From Pseudomonadota bacterium (GTDB lineage: Bacteria > Pseudomonadota > Gammaproteobacteria > Steroidobacterales > Steroidobacteraceae), in the NCBI GenBank assembly GCA_028067895.1, contig JAPTUI010000432.1, positions 1 to 13,582 on the forward strand: a stretch of 13,582 bases of DNA. The letters run 5' to 3'. Under the pieces are notes generated by a model. That model did no database searches. It was not told where the DNA came from and worked only from the letters and a program-made list of their open reading frames with translations. Every line of letters starts with the position of its first letter. The stretch's first letter is position 1. Below are positions 1-5,022 of the stretch, piece by piece. Position numbers and translations under genes: made by a program.

Positions 1-55
1 GCTCCAGATATCGCCGCTCACCCAACGTGAGCTCCGCTTGCTTCTGCTCGGTCAT
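1..55 (-). CDS. N-terminal 18 codons of an unidentified leftward gene (partial)
   Basis: An ATG at 55-53 opens a frame reading MTEQKQAELTLGERRYLE, which runs off the left edge. A good ribosome binding site, GAGGG (66-62 on the minus strand), sits six bases upstream of this ATG and is the main reason to call a real start. The visible residues are polar and charged, with no signal peptide. Eighteen residues are too few to name a family. The gene lies on the far side of the tRNA-Phe fragment, so if that fragment is the end of an integrated element this gene would belong to the flanking chromosome or to a neighbouring element. Confidence 0.45.
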   Translation of the reverse strand, partial: MTEQKQAELTLGERRYLE

Positions 56-151
56 CGTTCGCCCTCGGCATGCGGCCACTCGCCGCGGCCCAGAGCATCG
101 GCCGCTCAGATCAATCGCGGAAGAACGGGGTTCCCCGCGTCCTTACGGGGA

Positions 152-196
152 TGGTGGCCAGGGGCGGAATCGAACCACCGACACGTGGATTTTCAG
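152..196 (-). other. 3' fragment of tRNA-Phe(GAA), probable integration attachment site
   Basis: On the minus strand this reads as the 3' part of a tRNA. It has an anticodon loop CTGAAAA (196-190, anticodon GAA), the 3' anticodon strand TCCAC, a variable loop GTGTC, a T arm GGTGG-TTCGATT-CCGCC, the 3' acceptor strand CCTGGCC, discriminator A and encoded CCA (154-152). The five bases before the loop (TGCGG) cannot pair with TCCAC, and no D arm or 5' acceptor strand follows to the right, so the gene is not intact. Identity stopping at the anticodon loop is typical of the core duplicated when a tyrosine-recombinase element integrates into a tRNA gene. By that geometry the element would lie at positions above 196 and flanking DNA below 152. 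Confidence 0.7.
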
Positions 197-271
197 CCGC
201 ATATCGGCCACACAGGGGCTTTTAACTCAATCACTTGCAGCACTTGCCCGGCCCCTAACCCGCCTATCCCT

Positions 272-321
272 GGCACATTCCTGGCACACCCAATCTGAGC
301 TCGGCACATTCCTGGCACACC
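272..321. repeat. Two direct copies of a 19-bp repeat next to the tRNA fragment
   Basis: GGCACATTCCTGGCACACC occurs at 272-290 and again, identical, at 303-321, a 31-base period (about three helical turns). Each copy itself contains the GGCACA element twice. The repeats begin about 75 bases inside the presumed attachment core. Short direct repeats in helical phase near an attachment core are typical of integrase arm-type or excisionase binding sites. That role is inferred from position only, since no integrase gene is in the window. Confidence 0.65.
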
Positions 322-459
322 GACGCTCTGGCCGGGTATGACTGCCGGTACTGCCGAAATCCGACCTATGAGGGCGAAGCCATCCGCGTCCTACGCTCGG
401 GCCCTCCTGCCCGCGATCGGAGCGTTTATTTCCAGGGCCAGTTGAGGCAGAGTGATGCC

Positions 460-717
460 ATGAACGCACGCACCGATCAAGTGCTCATCGAGAAGCTTAA
501 TTCGCTCGCTCCCCAGCAGCGCGCCGAGGTGGAGGACTTCGTGGATTTCCTCAAGGCCCGACGTGAACGCGACCGCGACGATGCCGCTCGACGGCTGGGT
601 GAGGCCTTCGCAAAGCTCGATGCGCTGAACCCGCCGCCGGAATCCCCGCAGGACGTGCAGAGCGAGATCGAAGCTGCCCGAGCCGCACGCCGTGCTCGCG
701 ATGCGGATCGTCGCTGA
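460..717 (+). CDS. Antitoxin-like protein paired with a PIN toxin
   Basis: A small 85-residue, highly charged protein with no membrane segment. Near its N-terminus it carries the pattern LNSLAPQQRAEVEDFVDFLK, which resembles the hydrophobic helix of DUF2281-type and related VapB antitoxins (LPxxxxxEVxDFxxFL). The C-terminal half is rich in Arg, Glu and Ala, as in toxin-wrapping antitoxin tails. I chose the ATG at 460; an in-frame TTG at 442 is possible, but the GAGG at 444-447 better serves the ATG. The 3' end overlaps the PIN-domain gene by 17 bases, so the two are cotranscribed and probably translationally coupled. No classic ribbon-helix-helix or AbrB motif is obvious, so the DNA-binding fold is unknown. 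Pairing is inferred from context. Confidence 0.7.
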   Translation: MNARTDQVLIEKLNSLAPQQRAEVEDFVDFLKARRERDRDDAARRLGEAFAKLDALNPPPESPQDVQSEIEAARAARRARDADRR

Positions 718-1129
718 CACTAATACGGCTCTCTCCGGCCTCTTGTGGCAGGGTACACCGCGTCGCCTGCTCGACTTGGCGCGCGAGCGCAAGATCACTC
801 TTTACACGAGCATGCTGCTTGTTGCCGAACTCGCCGAAGTCCTGGCTCGCGACAAGTTTGCCGAGCGTCTGGGTGCCGCCAGGGTCTCCGCTATCGAGCT
901 CGTGCAAGACTACGCGCGCTTGGCCGAGACCGTCACACCCGAAGCACTTCCGGCGCCGGTGATCGCGCGCGATCCCGATGACGATCACGTCCTCGCCTGC
1001 GCGCTCTGCGCCAAAGCCCAGCTCATCGTCTCCGGCGACTCCCATCTCCTGGAACTCAAGGCCTATCAGGGCATCCCAAACCGCACAGCCTCGGTTGCGC
1101 TCAGTGAGATCGTCGCAGCACCGCGATAA
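701..1129 (+). CDS. PIN-domain toxin (VapC-like ribonuclease, COG1569 type)
   Basis: A 142-residue protein starting MRIVADTNTALSGLLW. The acidic residues of a PIN nuclease are visible: Asp6 in VADTN, Glu43 in VAELAEVL, Asp95 within DPDDDHVLACAL and Asp113 in SGDSHLLEL. These normally bind Mg/Mn for RNA cleavage, so the active site looks intact. Length and motif spacing match the family annotated as toxin component, PIN family. The start could be ATG 701 or GTG 692; 701 places the first PIN beta strand right at the N-terminus, as usual. It overlaps the upstream antitoxin gene. The pair sits near a probable tRNA attachment site, where such modules often stabilise mobile DNA. The RNA target cannot be told from sequence. 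Confidence 0.85.
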   Translation: MRIVADTNTALSGLLWQGTPRRLLDLARERKITLYTSMLLVAELAEVLARDKFAERLGAARVSAIELVQDYARLAETVTPEALPAPVIARDPDDDHVLACALCAKAQLIVSGDSHLLELKAYQGIPNRTASVALSEIVAAPR

Positions 1130-1500
1130 TTAGCCTACTACGCTCAAGCCTGAGCCACTCCAGAACGGCAAGTGCGGCTCGCGTGCGGTCGGGGAATGCT
1201 GAGCACGGGCGAGTCGGACCAGCAGCGGTTGAGTCCAAGCCAGTGCTCCTTCCGACTGCCTCCTCAGAGGCCAGCTATCGGACTCCATCGTCTCAAGAAT
1301 TTGAGTCTCCAGGAAACCCGGCGCGGTTCACTGCCTGCCGCTTCGCCTGCTGTGCGGGCGATAGCGGCCTTCCTTCGAGTGCTTTGGACTGCTGAGCGCG
1401 AATCCCAGAAAGCCGGCATTGACGGCTTATGCGTATTCAAGCCTAAAGGCATCTGCACTGAAATGCGCTAGTTTTGCGAGGCTGACAGATTGGAGAGTGC
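1130..1500. other. Intergenic stretch without a convincing gene
   Basis: Open frames here (for example 1172-1471) give low-complexity, Cys/Arg/Ser-rich translations with no recognisable motif, and I do not call them genes. A small hairpin AAGCCG-GCATTGA-CGGCTT lies at 1410-1428. Overlapping it is a fair -35 element, TTGACG (1419-1424), with only a weak -10 (around 1442-1447, CCTAAA). This could be the promoter of the gene at 1501, but the support is slight. Confidence 0.4.
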
Positions 1501-1848
1501 ATGGCTGGAAAATACGCTCAATTGGCGGATCAGGTCGCCTCCGGCATCGCACTGCTGCGCGAGGGCGCGCCGGAGGCAATGAAGGGGTTTACCGGCTTGG
1601 CAATCGCGGCGACTGCGCCCAAGGCGCTCGATTCGAAGACCAAGGAGCTGATAGCGCTTGCCGTCGGGGTCACCGGGCACTGTGATGGCTGCGTGGCCTA
1701 CCACACACGAGCGGCGTGGAAGCAAGGAGCGAGCCGGCAGGAAATCGTGGAGACCGTCGCTACTGCGATCTACATGGGCGGGGGTCCGGCAGCGGTCTAT
1801 GGTGCCGACGCTGTACGCGCCTACGACGAGTTCTCAGCGCCAACCTGA
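1501..1848 (+). CDS. Carboxymuconolactone decarboxylase-family protein, AhpD-like
   Basis: A 115-residue alpha-helical protein. The diagnostic feature is HCDGCVAYHTRAA: a CxxC pair (Cys61, Cys64) followed four residues later by His68, the AhpD core motif used for peroxide or alkyl-hydroperoxide-linked thiol exchange. The preceding DSKTKELIALAVGVTG and following GASRQEIVETVATAIYMGGGPA are typical of the family, and the length matches single-domain CMD proteins. The ribosome binding site GGAGAG (1492-1497) supports ATG 1501. It is monocistronic and converges with the leftward arsC gene, with a 53-base gap holding a small TCACT-AGA-AGTGA stem (1875-1887). CMD-family proteins are often found near arsenic genes; the true substrate is unknown. 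The domain call is firm and the physiological role is inferred. Confidence 0.88.
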   Translation: MAGKYAQLADQVASGIALLREGAPEAMKGFTGLAIAATAPKALDSKTKELIALAVGVTGHCDGCVAYHTRAAWKQGASRQEIVETVATAIYMGGGPAAVYGADAVRAYDEFSAPT

Positions 1849-1901
1849 GCGGAGCGTTGAGTCTGCTTTCGGCGTCACTAGAAGTGATCTGCGAATAGCG
1901 T

Positions 1902-2393
1902 TCAGCGCTTGCCGATCTCTGCGACGCGCTCCCGCAACGACATCCGATCGAGACTGCTGATCGGCAGGCACATGAAAAGGTCGACCCGTCGCTGCAAAAT
2001 TCTGAACGCCTCCGCGACCGCTCGCGTCGTGTCGCCCTCATCCTGAACGGCCACCGGGTCCGGCACTCCCCAGTGTGCAGTCACAGGCTGACCCGGCCAA
2101 ACGGGACAAATTTCGCCTGCAGCCCGATCACAGACAGTGATTACAAAATCGAGCTGTGGGGCGGCGGGCCCCAAAAACTCGTCCCAGCTCTTGCTGCGTA
2201 GCTCGCTTACCGGCATTCCGCAGCGTTGCAGCAGACTTAGGACCATTGGATCCACCCTGCCGGTGGGATGGCTGCCAGCACTGTAGGCATGGAACCTGCC
2301 GCGACCGCGGTGATTAAGATAGGCGTCGGCAAGAATGCTGCGCGCCGAGTTCCCGGTGCACAGAAACAGCACGTTGTACGCAGAGTCGGACAT
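1902..2393 (-). CDS. arsC: Arsenate reductase, low-molecular-weight PTP family
   Basis: A 163-residue cytosolic enzyme reducing As(V) to As(III). The nucleophile P-loop is CTGNSARS (Cys12 to Arg18, CX5R). The two shuttle cysteines of the thioredoxin-linked type are Cys88 and Cys96 in VITVCDRAAGEICPVWPG, and the general-acid Asp112 lies in VPDPVAV. All key residues are present. The Cys88-Cys96 spacing (seven residues between) is of the CDxAAGExCP type and differs from that of the second ArsC in this window. Length is slightly above the usual 130-145 residues because of a C-terminal helix. It follows arsR by 40 bases on the same strand, so it is probably arsR-cotranscribed and arsenite-induced. 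No strong ribosome binding site precedes the ATG. Thioredoxin coupling is inferred from the motif class. Confidence 0.93.
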   Translation of the reverse strand: MSDSAYNVLFLCTGNSARSILADAYLNHRGRGRFHAYSAGSHPTGRVDPMVLSLLQRCGMPVSELRSKSWDEFLGPAAPQLDFVITVCDRAAGEICPVWPGQPVTAHWGVPDPVAVQDEGDTTRAVAEAFRILQRRVDLFMCLPISSLDRMSLRERVAEIGKR

Positions 2394-2433
2394 AACGAGT
2401 GCAGATATTGCGAGGCTGTGCTTGGGAAGTGCT

Positions 2434-2802
2434 CTAAGCGCGCTTCCTCTGCTTCGTAGGCTCCACCGCCTGGGCCGAGGCGGGGAGCGGCTGGCAATCC
2501 GGCCCGCATGCCTGGTCGGCGAGAGAGCAGCAATTCTCGGTCAGAAAATCCACGACGGACTGCATGCGCTCGAGTTGCGCGCGGTAGTGCAGATTGCGGC
2601 CTTCGCGACGGCTGGTGACGAGGCCCACATTGACCAGCTCCCTCAAATGGAACGAGAGAGTTGGTGCGGGAACACCGAGACGCCGGGTGAGCTCCGTGGG
2701 GGTATAGCCGGCTGGCCCACGCTTCACGAGCAGTCTGAATACCGCAAGGCGCGCCTCAGAGGCGAGAGCGCTCAGCGCGGCGATTGCCTCTTTCGATTTC
2801 AT
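2434..2802 (-). CDS. arsR: ArsR-family arsenite-responsive repressor
   Basis: A 122-residue winged-helix regulator: helix-turn-helix TPTELTRRLGVPAPTLSFHLRELVNVGL (about 34-61), then the wing RREGRNLHYR (65-74). It lacks the ELCVCDL metal site of E. coli ArsR. A cysteine cluster lies C-terminal to the wing instead: Cys91-Cys92 with Cys99 and Cys103 (ENCCSLADQAC, then GPDC). This resembles the As(III) site of Acidithiobacillus ferrooxidans ArsR (vicinal pair plus a third cysteine seven residues on), with spacing one residue longer. I start at ATG 2802 (MKSKEAIAAL) because homology begins there. An open frame extends to 2907, but its extra 35 residues look non-coding. It heads an arsR-arsC operon. 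A promoter-like element abuts the ATG. Confidence 0.92.
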   Translation of the reverse strand: MKSKEAIAALSALASEARLAVFRLLVKRGPAGYTPTELTRRLGVPAPTLSFHLRELVNVGLVTSRREGRNLHYRAQLERMQSVVDFLTENCCSLADQACGPDCQPLPASAQAVEPTKQRKRA

Positions 2803-2837
2803 GCTTGCAATGATATCAAACTGTCGTTTACACGCAA
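2803..2837 (-). promoter_or_regulatory. Putative arsR promoter with ArsR operator core
   Basis: On the minus strand there is a -35 TTGCGT (2837-2832), a 16-base spacer and a -10 TATCAT (2815-2810). The -10 is embedded in GATATCATTG (2817-2808), a core also present upstream of arsI. The -10 ends only seven bases before the ATG at 2802, so transcription would start almost at the initiation codon. There is no ribosome binding site, which fits a leaderless message. The assignment rests on motif inspection only. Confidence 0.45.
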
Positions 2838-2937
2838 TCGTGCTTCGAGAGACTGAATTGAAGTCAGTTCTGCTTACGCCCGGCAACGCCGTGCGAATGG
2901 AGATCACGGCAGCCGAGTCTCCTGCGCAGCGGATCGG

Positions 2938-4233
2938 TCAGTCGCCGGCACCTGCCGGAATCGGGCACAGAGGAACCCCGCCTGGGGAGTCGGAGCGCTG
3001 ACTGGCAACCCGATTGAGAACCCCGAGCGCACCACCCCAGACCCGGCGCTCGGTGGCACAGCGCTCGCCGTAGGCAAACAGAGCCTTCATCTTGGCCGGC
3101 TCCAGCGCGGTCGTGAATCCCCCCAGCCGATAGCTCGAGGGAATCTCCGTAACCTCCAACTTCATTCGCTGGCGCAGAGCAAACGAGTAAACCAGCTTCA
3201 CGCGAGCACGCGAGTCGCTGGCGAGTTCGGTGTCGACGCTACGCATCAATATCGCGGCCGTGCGATCTCTTGTGGTCTTGCGCCGCATGCGCAGGTGTCC
3301 ATTGATGACGAGGTAGATCGTGCCGCCATGCAGCGGCTTTATCTGCTGCGGAAGGATCGAGACGATCCCCGGCGCGAACAGAAACGCAGAGCTCGCGGAA
3401 CCATCGACATGCATTTCGTCGAAGATGCCGTGCGACGCTTTCACAGGAATGAGTACCGGCGGGAAGACGCCGGGAATGCTCGCGGAAGCGATCAGGACTT
3501 GGCGAAAGAGCCTCAATGCCGGCTGACCTCCCTGTGCGGCGATCGCTCCCATATTCCAGACGGTGATATCGCCGTTGTCGAGATCGGTCGTAGCCACGAG
3601 CAACAGGAGGCCCGTTCTCGCCTGCGCCGCAACCGCACGCAGAAGACCCGGCGTCACATTCCGATCCACAAGCGATCTGAGCGGTTCGCCCCGGAAGACG
3701 CTCGAGCCAAAGAGCGCGGCAAGCCAGCCGAAGACTCTTCGCTCGAGCAGCGATGGTCCATTCTCGCCTTGGAAGGCTGCAGACAGTTGACGATTCCACT
3801 GCGGACCGAGGAACGCAAAGGGCGCGATGAGCGCTCCGACGCTGACGCCCGTGACGATCTGGAAGCGTGGGCGTGTGCCGGAGCGGCTCCATCCCGCGAG
3901 CACACCGGCTCCGAACGCGCCTGCGCCGCCCCCGCCGGATAAGACCAGGACGTTCACGGGGGCACCATCGGTCGAACGCTCCATCGCGGCAAGGTGCGTG
4001 GCCGCCCAACGCTGAAATTCATACTCGGTCATCTCCCCCGACCACCGAATGTCCGGCGGAAAACCCGCTGGAACGGCGTTCGAGTATTGAGAAGGCGGCG
4101 CCGGGCGGCGCGTGAGCGCGGTGCACCCGACGATCAACGGGCCGAAACAAAGGCTTACGCAGATGACCTTCAAAACCGACGGCGAGCGACCGCTCGCTGA
4201 ACGTATTGCGGGTTCCTGTCGCCCGGCAGGCAT
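2938..4233 (-). CDS. Patatin-like phospholipase, predicted lipoprotein
   Basis: About 431 residues. The patatin signature is complete: glycine-rich oxyanion stretch SGGGGAGAFGAG (about residues 99-110), nucleophile elbow GVSVG (Ser131) and the dyad Asp277 in VDGSAS, predicting lipid acyl-hydrolase activity. A hydrophobic segment VICVSLCFGPLIVGC ends in lipobox IVGC (Cys37), so the mature protein is probably lipid-anchored in the envelope. The start is uncertain. ATG 4233 gives a long n-region, ATG 4281 and TTG 4287 make it longer, and TTG 4173 (start of LKVIC) would give the most normal signal peptide. None has a clear ribosome binding site. It lies between arsRC and arsI, codirectional with arsR and divergent from arsI. 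A specific role in arsenic response is unproven. Lipid remodelling or phospholipid turnover is a reasonable guess. Confidence 0.85.
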   Translation of the reverse strand: MPAGRQEPAIRSASGRSPSVLKVICVSLCFGPLIVGCTALTRRPAPPSQYSNAVPAGFPPDIRWSGEMTEYEFQRWAATHLAAMERSTDGAPVNVLVLSGGGGAGAFGAGVLAGWSRSGTRPRFQIVTGVSVGALIAPFAFLGPQWNRQLSAAFQGENGPSLLERRVFGWLAALFGSSVFRGEPLRSLVDRNVTPGLLRAVAAQARTGLLLLVATTDLDNGDITVWNMGAIAAQGGQPALRLFRQVLIASASIPGVFPPVLIPVKASHGIFDEMHVDGSASSAFLFAPGIVSILPQQIKPLHGGTIYLVINGHLRMRRKTTRDRTAAILMRSVDTELASDSRARVKLVYSFALRQRMKLEVTEIPSSYRLGGFTTALEPAKMKALFAYGERCATERRVWGGALGVLNRVASQRSDSPGGVPLCPIPAGAGD

Positions 4234-4375
4234 GACGCGAATCGAACGCACGGTCGGCTGTATGGCTCCCTGGTCCCACATTCGCAATAGGTAGATCGCT
4301 CATCGTCGCTTCGGGGCGTCTTTTCGAGGTGCTTGAAGGAACCGCCTCACACCACCGGTCTCAAGGGCCCATCTA

Positions 4376-4416
4376 TTTCGATATCATTGAAACCATGGAA
4401 GTACATCGCGTATCCT
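4376..4416 (+). promoter_or_regulatory. Putative arsI operon promoter with ArsR operator
   Basis: An interrupted inverted repeat, TTTCGATATCATTGAAA (4376-4392), contains the same GATATCATTG core found at the arsR start. Its right arm forms the -35 TTGAAA (4387-4392), followed by an 18-base spacer and a -10 TATCCT (4411-4416). A repressor bound at the repeat would block polymerase, consistent with ArsR control of the efflux operon. It implies an untranslated leader of roughly 115 bases before arsI, in which I see no clear structure. Confidence 0.5.
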
Positions 4417-4538
4417 ATTGCCTTTGGTGCAAGTCGGATGCCTTGCGAGCTGTGCGTATTGAAGTACCAGACGGCCGAGCACACGGTGAGCGCTCGCCGC
4501 CCGAACCAGCAAAGGTTGCATTGCATGAGGAGATCGGA

Positions 4539-5012
4539 ATGAAGCGGCTGCATGTTCACATCGCCGTCGAGGACTTGGCGGCGTCCGTTCGCTTTTATGC
4601 CACCCTCTTCGCGGCTGAGCCGACCGTGCTCAAACCCGATTACGCCAAGTGGATGTTGCAGGATCCGCGGATGAACTTCGCCATCAGCCAGCGCGGTGCG
4701 ACCCCAGGCATCGAGCACCTGGGCATTCAGGTCGAAGATCACTCAGAGCTGGAAGAAGTCTATGCCCGCCTTAAGCGTGCCGAACAGCCCGTGCTCGAGG
4801 AAGGCAATACCACCTGCTGCTATGCTCGGAGTGAAAAGAGCTGGATCTCAGACCCCCAGGGCGTGCTTTGGGAAGCATTTCTGACCAGCGGTGAGAGCAC
4901 CGTGTATGGCCACGACGCGAGCCGGTCGGCGACTCCTGTCAAGTCGGCTTGCTGCGCCCCCGCCAGAGCCCCGAGCGGCGCTAACGTTCGTTCTGACGAA
5001 AGCGCGCAGTAG
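4539..5012 (+). CDS. arsI: ArsI/CadI-type VOC metalloenzyme (organoarsenical C-As lyase)
   Basis: A 157-residue vicinal-oxygen-chelate protein. ArsI enzymes are Fe(II)-dependent dioxygenases that cleave the C-As bond of trivalent organoarsenicals such as methylarsenite and aromatic arsenicals. The expected metal ligands are visible: His7 (RLHVHIAV), His60 (IEHLGIQV) and Glu112 (GVLWEAF). So is the arsenic-binding vicinal pair Cys93-Cys94 in NTTCCYARSEKSWISDPQG, the hallmark separating ArsI/CadI from other VOC proteins. A second pair, Cys138-Cys139, lies in the C-terminal tail. Start ATG 4539 is fixed by AGGAG (4528-4532) and by homology. The open frame extends upstream to 4329, but that part contains the promoter. 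It is the first gene of the rightward ars operon, ten bases ahead of the ACR3 start. Confidence 0.92.
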   Translation: MKRLHVHIAVEDLAASVRFYATLFAAEPTVLKPDYAKWMLQDPRMNFAISQRGATPGIEHLGIQVEDHSELEEVYARLKRAEQPVLEEGNTTCCYARSEKSWISDPQGVLWEAFLTSGESTVYGHDASRSATPVKSACCAPARAPSGANVRSDESAQ

Positions 5013-5016
5013 GAGA
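5011..5016 (+). promoter_or_regulatory. Ribosome binding site fixing the TTG start of acr3
   Basis: AGGAGA overlaps the arsI stop codon TAG (5010-5012) and lies six bases before TTG 5023. The only upstream in-frame ATG choices (4891, 4906) lie deep inside arsI and add a hydrophilic, Arg/Pro-rich stretch unlike the family, so TTG 5023 is the likely start and coupling to arsI is tight. Confidence 0.7.
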
Positions 5017-5022
5017 CCTCAA

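Larger units (their letters stand above)
56..459. other. Non-coding stretch holding the tRNA fragment and direct repeats
   Basis: No convincing gene is present. Open frames through 150-300 are translations of the tRNA 3' fragment and repeats, a common source of false hypothetical proteins. A small stem CCCCG/CGGGG (133-137 with 146-150) lies just downstream of the tRNA CCA end on the minus strand and could be a weak terminator, but it has no T-run. From 322 to 441 I see only a tandem ACTGCCGGT/ACTGCCGA (about 340-356), which may belong to the promoter zone of the toxin-antitoxin pair. Confidence 0.55.

Noticed and set aside
133..150. CCCCG/CGGGG stem downstream of the tRNA fragment
   Set aside because: Short stem, eight-base loop and no T-run; not called as a terminator.
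27..341. Overlapping rightward open frames across the left end
   Set aside because: They translate the tRNA-Phe 3' fragment (typical GAESNHRHVDFQ false protein) and the 19-bp repeats; no family resemblance.
1172..1471. A 99-codon rightward open frame before the AhpD-like gene
   Set aside because: Composition is low-quality (Ser/Arg/Cys-rich), there is no motif or ribosome binding site, and another frame is open over the same bases.
1875..1887. TCACT-AGA-AGTGA stem between the AhpD-like gene and arsC
   Set aside because: Five-base stem without a T-run on either strand; too weak to call a terminator.
1474..2420. Shared TTGCGAGGCTG 11-mer near 1474 and near 2408, with nearby ATCTGCACT in opposite orientations
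   Set aside because: The two pieces have inconsistent relative orientation and one copy lies in the arsR-arsC gap; probably chance, so not called an operator.
2803..2907. N-terminal extension of ArsR to ATG 2907
   Set aside because: ArsR homology begins at MKSKEAIAAL; the extra residues do not resemble the family and overlap the promoter-like element.
3295..3942. Long rightward open frame opposite the patatin gene
   Set aside because: Antisense shadow of a gene with full catalytic motifs on the other strand; its translation is Arg/Glu-rich without motif.
4329..4538. N-terminal extension of the arsI frame
   Set aside because: ArsI homology and a good AGGAG both point to ATG 4539; the extension covers the probable operator and promoter.
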